Source: an uncultured Porphyromonadaceae bacterium
Lineage (GTDB): Bacteria; Bacteroidota; Bacteroidia; Bacteroidales; Muribaculaceae
Assembly (NCBI GenBank): GCA_905212215.1
Contig: CAJMDR010000003.1
Location: 1-18,616, forward strand
Reading direction: 5' to 3'
Length of the DNA: 18,616 bases
Both the position numbers and the translations under genes were made by a program. The notes under the pieces are model-generated. The model ran no database searches. It saw only the letters and a list, made by a program, of their open reading frames with translations, and was not told the DNA's origin. This document shows positions 1 through 6,864 of the stretch, piece by piece (positions within the stretch are counted from its first letter, which is position 1; each line of letters opens with the position of its first letter).

Positions 1-2
1 AT

Positions 3-1697
3 GTAGTCAATTTCATCATGCAGAAATACGAATATGGCGGATACACCAAAGCGACGGTAAATGAAAATTTCCTTGTGGGAAAACTATCAAGCCGTGCTTC
101 AATATATTCAAAGTTCGCATATAAGCGCATGACCTACGATTTATATGCAGGTGCGTCAAATCACAACATCAGACATTCAGGTACGTCAACCATTGGGAAC
201 TATACCCTTGAAAACGCCGCCGGCGAACCTTACCTTATTACGCGAAACGAAATATTCGACAACTCTCATTTCAGGTATAACCAGTACCCCGTTACGTTCA
301 GAGCCATTTACGATTCCGACAAAGTGCAGATTGCAAACACTGTCGGCTTTAACTTCGATCAGTCGCCGACGGCTGAAACATCCGGCAAGCTGTCGTTTGT
401 ACCCCGACAGGCAGAAGACTACTCATATAGCAGATACGAGCCTTACACCAGCCGTTATATTATATGGTCTGGCAATTACTATTTCATTCTGCCCCGAAAT
501 TTCCATCTTAGCGTTTCGCCCGGCATAAATTACGGACACACAAACAACAATTACCGCTATCAGACTTCAGCCACCGATGCCATAGTAAACGACTCCAAAG
601 AAAATGTATGGCAGTTCAGAGGAAGCGCCACTCTTTACAAGATATTCACAGACAGACAAAACGGCTTCTTCCGCGCTTATTACGGTTCCACATCCAATGA
701 TGTGAGCTATTTAGGCACATCTCCTTACGACAATGATTTCCTCGACACCTATGCCGGAGCCGCACTCGGTTACAGGTTCTCCACCAATCAATGGAATGTG
801 AGTGCTGATGTGGCTCTGCAATGGGAGAAGAACAAAATCAACGACCAGTCCGTTTCAGAGGTCTATCCTCTCGCTAATGTATCAGCCGGATTTTCTCCTT
901 CACAGAAACATTCTTTCCGCGCATACTTCCATTTCGGCGCGAACTATCCCGGTGCAAGCGAGAAAACACCGAATATACTGCAACAGAACGAACTGATGTA
1001 CTATACCGGCAATCCCGAAATCGGACTTTCCCGACAGGTTACATTCAACCTGTCTTACAACTGGATGCCGTCTAACAGATTCTCGGCTTCGGCTTTTGCC
1101 CAATACTTCGGAGAATATAACCTGTATGTGCCTGTTTACGAGCCATACGACGGTGGGAGCGCTTTGCTTCGCACTTTTGAAACTGACGGCGACTATAACC
1201 GTACTCAAATCGGAATGTCGTTTAATTACAAGCTGTTAAATGGCAATCTTCAGCTTGCGGCATCGCCCTCAATTTCAATCTATCGTATGACCGGATTATT
1301 TGACATTAAACGGAGTCCGTTCACTTGCAACGCATCGGTTACTTATTATCTTGGTAATTTCTACTTTCAGGCATCGTATCAGACAAGAAACCTGACAGTG
1401 CAGGGCAATCGTGGAGTAATATATAAAGACCGTGATTTCTACCAGATACTCGCAGGATGGAGCCGGGCAAACTGGAATATCAGGGTAAGCGCGATGAATC
1501 TATTTCGCAATGACTGGCTCTGTGCTACTAATACGTTGTCAACTCCTTTATATTCAGAAACACGATTCGTTGATGGAAACAACTTTCATCGCCGTTTGAA
1601 CCTTTCGGTGACATACACTTTCGGTTACGGAAAGAAGGTACAACGGGGAAACGAGGTCGGAGAACAATCAGGCGCATCTTCAGCTATTATGAAATAA
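3..1697 (+). CDS. TonB-dependent receptor-like outer-membrane beta-barrel protein (5' truncated by window edge)
   Basis: The reading frame is already open at base 3 and reads VVNFIMQKYEYGGYTK, which matches the end of a TonB plug domain (compare the common 'IxIITKKYEYGG' type). The gene therefore starts outside the window and the ATG at 18 is internal. About 565 residues are visible. They show alternating aromatic beta strands with Tyr/Asn-rich loops throughout, as in the outer-membrane beta-barrel domain that follows a plug in Bacteroidales. The last part has a TYTFGYGKK strand and ends GASSAIMK, close to the C-terminal tail seen in many Bacteroidales barrel proteins of this family. It probably sits in the outer membrane. 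The ligand cannot be deduced and no SusD partner is seen downstream. A 45-bp AT-rich gap separates it from the next barrel gene. Confidence 0.85.
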   Translation, partial: VVNFIMQKYEYGGYTKATVNENFLVGKLSSRASIYSKFAYKRMTYDLYAGASNHNIRHSGTSTIGNYTLENAAGEPYLITRNEIFDNSHFRYNQYPVTFRAIYDSDKVQIANTVGFNFDQSPTAETSGKLSFVPRQAEDYSYSRYEPYTSRYIIWSGNYYFILPRNFHLSVSPGINYGHTNNNYRYQTSATDAIVNDSKENVWQFRGSATLYKIFTDRQNGFFRAYYGSTSNDVSYLGTSPYDNDFLDTYAGAALGYRFSTNQWNVSADVALQWEKNKINDQSVSEVYPLANVSAGFSPSQKHSFRAYFHFGANYPGASEKTPNILQQNELMYYTGNPEIGLSRQVTFNLSYNWMPSNRFSASAFAQYFGEYNLYVPVYEPYDGGSALLRTFETDGDYNRTQIGMSFNYKLLNGNLQLAASPSISIYRMTGLFDIKRSPFTCNASVTYYLGNFYFQASYQTRNLTVQGNRGVIYKDRDFYQILAGWSRANWNIRVSAMNLFRNDWLCATNTLSTPLYSETRFVDGNNFHRRLNLSVTYTFGYGKKVQRGNEVGEQSGASSAIMK

Positions 1698-1742
1698 TCC
1701 ACACCAATATTAACGGTATTAATAACATAAAAATAACTTAAA

Positions 1743-2408
1743 ATGAGAAAAGTCGGCACATTAGCTTGTCTCATATCCAGTGTTATGAGCATTAATGCTC
1801 AAATCATTGAAGCAGGAGAATCTAATCCTATATGGGGTGTTCGTGCTGCCTTTGATGTAAATCTGCCGGGAAAGGTGCATGGCAATGTGATAGATGATCG
1901 AATGTTCCGCAATGGTACAGGTGGAACATTCGGCGCTGTCTGTAATATCTTTCTTAGAAACAAATTCTATCTTGAGCCAGCCGTTTCATTATTTTATGAC
2001 ACTTACTCCTATAAATATAAAGGAGTAACAATTACTGGAATAGATTTTGAAGAAAGCAATCCAACAGTATATAAGTTTGGCATCCGTATCCCGGTAGTCG
2101 TAGGATATAGCATCTACTTAACCGACCGAATTTCTATTGCTCCATTCACTGGACCGGAAATGAGCTATTCTTTTGCCGGGGCAATAAAGGTACATGACAA
2201 GGAAAAGTTGGGAATTGATGATACATCACTATTCGGAAAGTTCGGTAATCAACGCCGTTTTGAATGTGGCTGGAAAATAGGTGTTGCTTTCTTTACAGGT
2301 ATGTGGAGTTTTAACATTGACGGCACAATAGGGATGACAAATCTTATGACTAACGGTACAAGATTCCACGAAAATCGTGGAAGTGTGAGCGTTGCCCGAT
2401 ATTTTTAA
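1743..2408 (+). CDS. Small outer-membrane beta-barrel protein (PorT-like family)
   Basis: This 221-residue protein starts with a signal peptide (MRKVGTLACLISSVMSINAQ) and continues with about eight amphipathic strands, including YLEPAVSLFYDTYSY, FGIRIPVVVGYSIYL and ISIAPFTGPEMSYSF. It ends on an aromatic residue (VSVARYF), typical of outer-membrane barrels. The 'LEPAVSLFY ... IRIPVVVGY' pattern resembles the PorT/OmpW-like barrel domain of Bacteroidetes. It lies 23 bp upstream of the retropepsin-like gene and shares its AT-rich composition, so the two are probably co-transcribed. The specific role is unknown. No clear TAnnTTTG promoter is visible in the short gap upstream. Confidence 0.75.
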   Translation: MRKVGTLACLISSVMSINAQIIEAGESNPIWGVRAAFDVNLPGKVHGNVIDDRMFRNGTGGTFGAVCNIFLRNKFYLEPAVSLFYDTYSYKYKGVTITGIDFEESNPTVYKFGIRIPVVVGYSIYLTDRISIAPFTGPEMSYSFAGAIKVHDKEKLGIDDTSLFGKFGNQRRFECGWKIGVAFFTGMWSFNIDGTIGMTNLMTNGTRFHENRGSVSVARYF

Positions 2409-2431
2409 TTACTATTCTTCAACAATACATT

Positions 2432-3772
2432 ATGCGAAAAGTTCTTTTTTCTCTTTTGATAACATTATCTTCAGTGACAAGTAATGCTCAGTCATACGAC
2501 GAGCGACTTGCAGCTGCAATGAATTCCTGTGATTGGTTTGCGTTGGACTCCATATACAATGCAACACCCAAAGACTCAATATCAGATTTTATTGAGGTAT
2601 ATTCGAGATGCTTGATTGGCAACCGTCTTAATCGTCCCGATGTTTCTATACCGGCATTTACCGAATTATTCAATAATCAAGCATCTCAACTTGACTTGAA
2701 CAATATCCTGAATTCAGCAATGATGTTTGCGATGGATTTAGGCAGAACCGGGGATAATGCAACGGCAGCAGCCGTAATAAACTCAGTGCTTAACAGCACA
2801 AAGCAATATCTGGATTCCGTGACAATTAATACATTTCAACAGCAGATCAATCAGTACACGGCCTTATCCCATTATAGTCCATATACAATAAAATTCGAGT
2901 CTGAAAATGGGAATATTCCATTTACGATAGCCTCTGTCGGTAAAGAAGGACACGAATCCGTGTTGATGCGCCTTACTGATTCCTATATCAATGGAATGAA
3001 AACAGATATAACTTTTGATACCGGAGCTGCTATGAATATCATTTCGGATTCATTAGCACGAAAATTCAATCTCATTCCGCTTAATGATAGTGGCAATGTG
3101 ACAGGCATTGGGCAGGCTTCAGGGAAGTTGGCAATAGTCAAAGAGCTTAAAATAGGCAACATAAGTATTACTGATGTTCCGTTTTTGGTGATAGATATAA
3201 CTTCTAATAACGAGGAAGCGGATAAGTTTATGGACTGTTTCAATATTGTGGTAGGTAGTGAACTGATGCTTTGTCTTAAAGATTTGACGCTTGATTTTGT
3301 AGATAGACACATCTACATCCCTGCAAATCCTCCCTGCAAAACTGACATTCCTTCAAATATTTGTTTTTCCTCTCAAATGAATTTATTGACAAATGGAGTC
3401 ATTCACAATAATCCAATGCTGATGTGCATTGATTCCGGTGATGCTTCTTTTGGTTCATTAGGAAGCAATTTCTATGATAGAAACAAAGATTTTATTACAT
3501 CAAATTTTAAGACGGACACTATCCGTACAGCAGGTATTGGTGGAGTACATTTGTCAGAATGTTATGAAATGTCAGGTCTGAAACTCACACTTGGCAACAA
3601 TTCAGTTGTTATTCCCAATATAATTGTGTTATTGCAAGACTCTCCTAATGGTTATGACTGCAATTTAGGATTAAAGACGTTAATGCTTTTTGATAAAATA
3701 AGGTTTAACCTTGTAGATTTTGTGCTGACAACAGAACCTTCTCAGTGCAATTCAGTCGATTGTCTCAAATGA
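2432..3772 (+). CDS. Secreted retropepsin-like aspartic protease with two tandem Asp domains
   Basis: This 446-residue protein has a signal peptide (residues 1-20, ending SNAQ), a helical segment to about 145, and then two aspartic-protease-like halves. Half one has the catalytic-type motif TFDTGAAMNIIS (D196-T-G198) and, near 272-290, a VVGSELMLCLKDLTLDFVD segment like the family's 'G-x-x-L ... iDy' element. Half two has MCIDSGDASFGSLG (D334-S-G336) and a matching NLGLKTLMLFDKIRFNLVDF segment near 411-430. Two D-T/S-G motifs in one chain suggest an intramolecular pseudodimer, where retroviral enzymes use a homodimer. It probably acts in the periplasm or at the outer membrane. The substrate is unknown. 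It follows the small barrel gene at 23 bp, suggesting a functional pair. Confidence 0.75.
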   Translation: MRKVLFSLLITLSSVTSNAQSYDERLAAAMNSCDWFALDSIYNATPKDSISDFIEVYSRCLIGNRLNRPDVSIPAFTELFNNQASQLDLNNILNSAMMFAMDLGRTGDNATAAAVINSVLNSTKQYLDSVTINTFQQQINQYTALSHYSPYTIKFESENGNIPFTIASVGKEGHESVLMRLTDSYINGMKTDITFDTGAAMNIISDSLARKFNLIPLNDSGNVTGIGQASGKLAIVKELKIGNISITDVPFLVIDITSNNEEADKFMDCFNIVVGSELMLCLKDLTLDFVDRHIYIPANPPCKTDIPSNICFSSQMNLLTNGVIHNNPMLMCIDSGDASFGSLGSNFYDRNKDFITSNFKTDTIRTAGIGGVHLSECYEMSGLKLTLGNNSVVIPNIIVLLQDSPNGYDCNLGLKTLMLFDKIRFNLVDFVLTTEPSQCNSVDCLK

Positions 3773-3882
3773 GGTATTATATACAGCCCAATCTCAACAA
3801 ACTTAATCCGCATAATATATTAAGAAGAAATTATCATTAGCAGTAACTGATATACTATGACACTAAAGAATTTTAAAGTTAT

Positions 3883-4368
3883 ATGAAAAAAGTTGGCTTA
3901 CTGATATTCACGTTGCTTATCTTTTGGGTAAGTGCTTGCGATGATGATGCTCCTGACTATCCTGATACCAAACTCATCAAAGGGCAATGGCAATTAGTTG
4001 AGGACGGGAGCTATGATAATCCGCTTATCTACCGTTTTACTACCGGCGGCGAAAACACATGGTCGTGGGGCGGACTCATCACGTATTACCTTTTGCCGGA
4101 CGGAGCAGCCGATTTCCATAAACGATATACATGGCACGTCTCAGATCCTGCGAATGAAGAAGACGGAAAACCGCGTCTTGAACTCACTTGGTATGACGCT
4201 CCCGACAGTGACGATTTATGGGATGCAACGGAATATTATATCGTCGTAAAATTGACACCGACGGAAATGTGGCTGAAGCCACACCAGAAAGGTGTCCCCG
4301 ATGACATCAAGAAATTCATCCGGCGCAATGACCTCCCGGTTCCCTCTCTACAATTCCCTAACCCGTAA
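3883..4368 (+). CDS. Putative lipoprotein, lipocalin-like
   Basis: The 161-residue product starts with a lipoprotein signal (MKKVGLLIFTLLIFWVSAC) with Cys19 in a VSAC lipobox followed by DDDAPD, so surface or inner-leaflet lipidation is expected. The mature part begins LIKGQWQLVEDGSY and has later strands (LIYRFTTGG, TWSWGG, LELTWYD, YYIVVKLTPTEMWLK). This is the 'G-x-W ... W/F ... L-x-x-x-x-L' layout of small lipocalin-like domains common in Bacteroidales. The similarity is by pattern only and the ligand is unknown. It lies 110 bp after the protease gene across an AT-rich gap and is followed by a terminator-like hairpin, so it may be its own transcription unit. Confidence 0.65.
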   Translation: MKKVGLLIFTLLIFWVSACDDDAPDYPDTKLIKGQWQLVEDGSYDNPLIYRFTTGGENTWSWGGLITYYLLPDGAADFHKRYTWHVSDPANEEDGKPRLELTWYDAPDSDDLWDATEYYIVVKLTPTEMWLKPHQKGVPDDIKKFIRRNDLPVPSLQFPNP

Positions 4369-4390
4369 ACAGCTTTTCATACAAACCTCC

Positions 4391-4416
4391 GGCCCTCGGC
4401 AATCGTTGCCGGGGGC
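4391..4416 (+). terminator. Terminator-like hairpin after the lipoprotein gene
   Basis: The stem CCCTCGGCAA / TTGCCGGGGG (4393-4402 with 4406-4415, one T-G wobble) closes a TCG loop and can be extended by G4392-C4416. It lacks a good T tract (CTATTG follows), so termination strength is uncertain. It lies 23 bp past the lipoprotein stop codon. Confidence 0.55.
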
Positions 4417-4476
4417 TATTGATGAAATAGAAACCCAAAATGAAATACAATATGTTTAACCCAATCAACAACAGAC

Positions 4477-5751
4477 ATGAACAAAGTTCTTATCGTTGAT
4501 GCCTCCGACTCTGACCGTCGGCTTATGTCGAGCTTGCTCACGCGGGCCGGCTACGAGCCGATAGCTGTCGAGAGTATGGAGGCTGCAAAAGAAGAGGTGG
4601 CGAAACTGCCGCCCGGCGCGGTCGTGGTAACGGCGATGAAATTCGCCCACGGCACAGCGCAAGAGTTAATCAACTGGCAAAAGCGCGAGGGATACAAATT
4701 CCCCGTAATTGCCGTTGTGGATAACATGAATGCCGTGGATCTTCTCTCGGTGATGCGCGACGGCGGTGCCGTGGATGTGATACAGCGTCCGGCTATCGAC
4801 AAACAACTCATTGAAACCGTGGGCAAGTATGCCAAACCGGAAAGTGTTGTGATTCAGCTTGACAACGCTCTTATTCCCCGACGGAGCGAGAAATTCAAGG
4901 AGATTGAGCAGGCTATCGAGCGCATCGCCCAGACCAATGCCAACTGCATCATCTTCGGAGAAAGCGGTATGGGGAAGGAACAGATTGCTCGGCAAATCTA
5001 TCTCCAAAGCTCACGGACGCAGAAGCCGATAACGGTAATTGAAGCTGGCGGAGCTGAACTTGTAGGTCTGCATGACCCAAAATCAGACCGTAACGAAATG
5101 TATAACCGCATCAAAAGCTATTTCCAGAACGCCGCAGGAGGTACAATCATCTTGAAAAACATCCAGTTGCTCAATTTCGAGAAACAATCGGTATTCCTGC
5201 ACATTCTCTCGGAGGAACATCCCGATGTGAGGATGATATGCACCGCCAACGGCACACTGATGAAGATGCTTGCCGAGGAAGATTTCCGCGACAATCTTTT
5301 CTATATGTTGCGTCAGTCGGGTATCAACGTGCCGCCGTTGCGCGAGATGACCGAGGATATTCCTGACATTGCCGATTATCTTCTTGCCATATATGCGCAT
5401 AAGACATCTCAGGTGAGAAAGCGGCTCGACGCATCGGCTATAAAGGCTCTGAAACTGTATCCGTGGCCCGGCAATATCCGTGAACTGAAAGATACCATTC
5501 TAATGGCAGCCTTCCATGCCGACGGCGACATCATATCTGCCGATGACCTCGTTTTCAGCGACATTCAGCCGGAAACAGCCGAAGACCTGACCCACCGAAA
5601 TCCGAAAGCGGAGAAAGACCGCATCATAAGGGCCTATATCCGTGCCGGAACATGGAGAGGTGCCGCGAAACTGTTGAATGTGTCCGAAAAGACACTTATT
5701 CAGCTCCGTAAAAAGCACCATATCAATCCCCACGGAGAAATTGAGGCTTGA
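4477..5751 (+). CDS. Degenerate NtrC-family regulator (pseudo-receiver, altered AAA+, Fis-type HTH)
   Basis: This 424-residue protein has the three-part NtrC layout. The receiver-like domain (1-120) begins KVLIVDAS, but Ala53 (in VVTAMKFAHG) replaces the phospho-acceptor Asp and Arg104 replaces the conserved Lys. The AAA+ domain (about 135-360) keeps Walker A (GESGMGKE, 161-168), the DFRDNLFYMLR and VPPLRE segments and PWPGNIREL (329-337). The GAFTGA loop that contacts sigma-54 is replaced by a PKSDRN stretch (201-206). The Walker B acids of 'LFLDEI' are replaced by Lys-Asn in GGTIILKNI (221-229). A Fis-like HTH closes the chain (about 381-415: AAKLLNVSEKTLIQLRKKH). By position it resembles RteB of CTnDOT-type elements, but it probably acts as a DNA-binding regulator without sigma-54 remodelling. 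Confidence 0.8.
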   Translation: MNKVLIVDASDSDRRLMSSLLTRAGYEPIAVESMEAAKEEVAKLPPGAVVVTAMKFAHGTAQELINWQKREGYKFPVIAVVDNMNAVDLLSVMRDGGAVDVIQRPAIDKQLIETVGKYAKPESVVIQLDNALIPRRSEKFKEIEQAIERIAQTNANCIIFGESGMGKEQIARQIYLQSSRTQKPITVIEAGGAELVGLHDPKSDRNEMYNRIKSYFQNAAGGTIILKNIQLLNFEKQSVFLHILSEEHPDVRMICTANGTLMKMLAEEDFRDNLFYMLRQSGINVPPLREMTEDIPDIADYLLAIYAHKTSQVRKRLDASAIKALKLYPWPGNIRELKDTILMAAFHADGDIISADDLVFSDIQPETAEDLTHRNPKAEKDRIIRAYIRAGTWRGAAKLLNVSEKTLIQLRKKHHINPHGEIEA

Positions 5752-5778
5752 TTACCTCGATAAAAATGCGTAACTTTG
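5747..5778 (+). promoter_or_regulatory. Bacteroidetes-type promoter at the end of the NtrC-like gene
   Basis: CTTG (5747-5750), a 20-bp spacer and a perfect TAnnTTTG box, TAACTTTG (5771-5778), match the Bacteroidetes -33/-7 consensus. The -33 box overlaps the stop codon of the upstream gene. The start site is expected near 5785, which gives a leader of about 450 nt before the next gene at 6234. Confidence 0.7.
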
Positions 5779-6233
5779 CAACGCAAAACAGCAAAGAATA
5801 GCGATTGAAGAGTCAATCGTTTCAAAACATAAGATAACATAAGTTATCGCATAAGTTCAATTGAGAATCTGGTAAATTCATTAATGACGAGCTTAGCGAG
5901 ACGCTTATGCTATGCTTACCGCATAGCGTATGGCTTCCGCTTTCGTCATGGGCAATACCAGAACCTTCAATTGTGAGCGTAGGTTATACGCTATTTTTTG
6001 CCCAGATCTAATCTACAGACAACACTCAAATCCTTTACCTTTGGAAAAACACTGTTGGTTGTTCTCCAACCCCCAAGATTTAACATCACAATTATTCTAT
6101 CACTGAAATCTCCATTATCTCAGCGCATTACGACTTTAACACTCCTTAAATCGCCGTTTCTGAAATCCATTCGGTTATAATTGCAAACGAGGCGCAATCC
6201 TCGACAAGTCTAACTCAAAACACATATAACCGT
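5752..6233 (+). other. Long non-coding leader region with inverted repeats
   Basis: These 480 bp hold no credible gene. They contain the TAACTTTG promoter at the left, a small palindrome GATAAC-ATAA-GTTATC (5833-5848), and a 64-nt imperfect stem-loop (5885-5948). Further right there is a TACCTTTG box (6036-6043) without a visible -33 partner. The layout fits a structured 5' leader or a regulatory DNA region of the element. Confidence 0.5.
5885..5948 (+). repeat. 64-nt imperfect stem-loop in the leader
   Basis: The outer arms TGACGA/TCGTCA (5885-5890 with 5943-5948), the middle arms AGCG/CGCT (5895-5898 with 5938-5941) and the apical arms GCTATGC/GCATAGC (5909-5915 with 5921-5927, loop TTACC) can stack into one interrupted hairpin. 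It has no T tract, so it is more likely a regulatory RNA or a protein-binding DNA structure than a terminator. Confidence 0.5.
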
Positions 6234-6476
6234 ATGGAAGCAACAACTCCCCCAAACGCCGCAGGCTTCAGCAGGAAGCCCAAACAGAGAAAGCGCATCA
6301 ACGGGCGCAAGTCAGCAAACCGCAAGTCCGGCTTCAATCCGCTTGCCGGAATGCCTGACGAAGCGAAGGCATGGATGTTAGGCTCGATGTTTCTCATCGC
6401 CGCCGCAAAGATACTCGGCCCTGTTATCGGGTTCGATGTCCCGGCACTCCGCAAAACAGACATAGCCACAGACTGA
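6234..6476 (+). CDS. Small basic protein with one membrane segment, function unknown
   Basis: The product is 80 residues long. Residues 12-32 are very rich in Lys/Arg (SRKPKQRKRINGRK and on). A hydrophobic stretch follows at about 47-67 (WMLGSMFLIAAAKILGPVIG), then an acidic-neutral tail. I do not recognise a family. It is the first gene after the long leader and lies 4 bp from the HTH gene at 6481, so it probably opens the same operon as the HTH, DUF4099/DUF3945 and topoisomerase-like genes. The basic N-terminus plus membrane helix suggests a membrane-anchored nucleic-acid-binding peptide, but that is inference. The start ATG has little purine-rich sequence upstream, as is usual in Bacteroidetes. 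Confidence 0.6.
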   Translation: MEATTPPNAAGFSRKPKQRKRINGRKSANRKSGFNPLAGMPDEAKAWMLGSMFLIAAAKILGPVIGFDVPALRKTDIATD

Positions 6477-6480
6477 GCCT

Positions 6481-6858
6481 ATGCGACAGACAGACACGCA
6501 AGAGGCCGACTTCAAGACCGCCGTAAACGCATACGTTTCGCTTGTGGAGCAGCGCGCCAGAAGTCCCGGCCAGTACCCGACGGGAAACCGACCGCGATTA
6601 TACTTTCACGGAGAGCCGATTATCCTTCTCGAAGACATCGTAACCGGGCTTGATGTCAGCGAGAAAACAATAAGACGCTACCGCGACGCAGGAAAAATCA
6701 AGGTTTACGAGAGCATAGAGGGCAATATCAAGTTTGTACTTCAATGCGACCTCGACAGGTTTCTCGAAAACTCCTTCATCAGTTCGTCCCATCCAGACTA
6801 TAAGACTGTGAAGAAGAAATCAACCAACGGCGGAAACCACACCACCACTAAATCATAA
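6481..6858 (+). CDS. HTH_17-type DNA-binding protein (excisionase-like)
   Basis: This 125-residue protein has a winged-helix MerR/excisionase-like domain at about 45-98: PIILLEDIVTGLDVSEKTIRRYRDAGKIKVYE then NIKFVLQCDLDRFLEN. This is the pattern of small HTH proteins that serve as recombination directionality factors or element regulators in Bacteroides (Xis2c/Xis2d in CTnDOT). The N-terminal 40 residues are polar and the C-terminal tail is Lys/Thr-rich (KKKSTNGGNHTTTKS). It begins 4 bp after the small membrane gene and ends 6 bp before the DUF4099/DUF3945 gene. Its last codons contain the 18-nt CCACACCACCACTAAATC element shared with the leader of the HTH gene at 10367. Whether it acts as excisionase or repressor cannot be read from the sequence. 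Confidence 0.75.
   Translation: MRQTDTQEADFKTAVNAYVSLVEQRARSPGQYPTGNRPRLYFHGEPIILLEDIVTGLDVSEKTIRRYRDAGKIKVYESIEGNIKFVLQCDLDRFLENSFISSSHPDYKTVKKKSTNGGNHTTTKS
6837..6854 (+). repeat. 18-nt leader element, copy 1
   Basis: CCACACCACCACTAAATC occurs here and at 10339-10356. In both places it ends exactly 10 nt before an ATGG start. Here it is inside the last codons of the HTH gene at 6481 and precedes the DUF4099/DUF3945 start at 6865. Confidence 0.7.
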
Positions 6859-6864
6859 TTCATT

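Noticed and set aside
5998..6180. 60-codon open frame in the leader region
   Set aside because: It has a non-ATG start, no recognisable motif, and composition like its non-coding surroundings.
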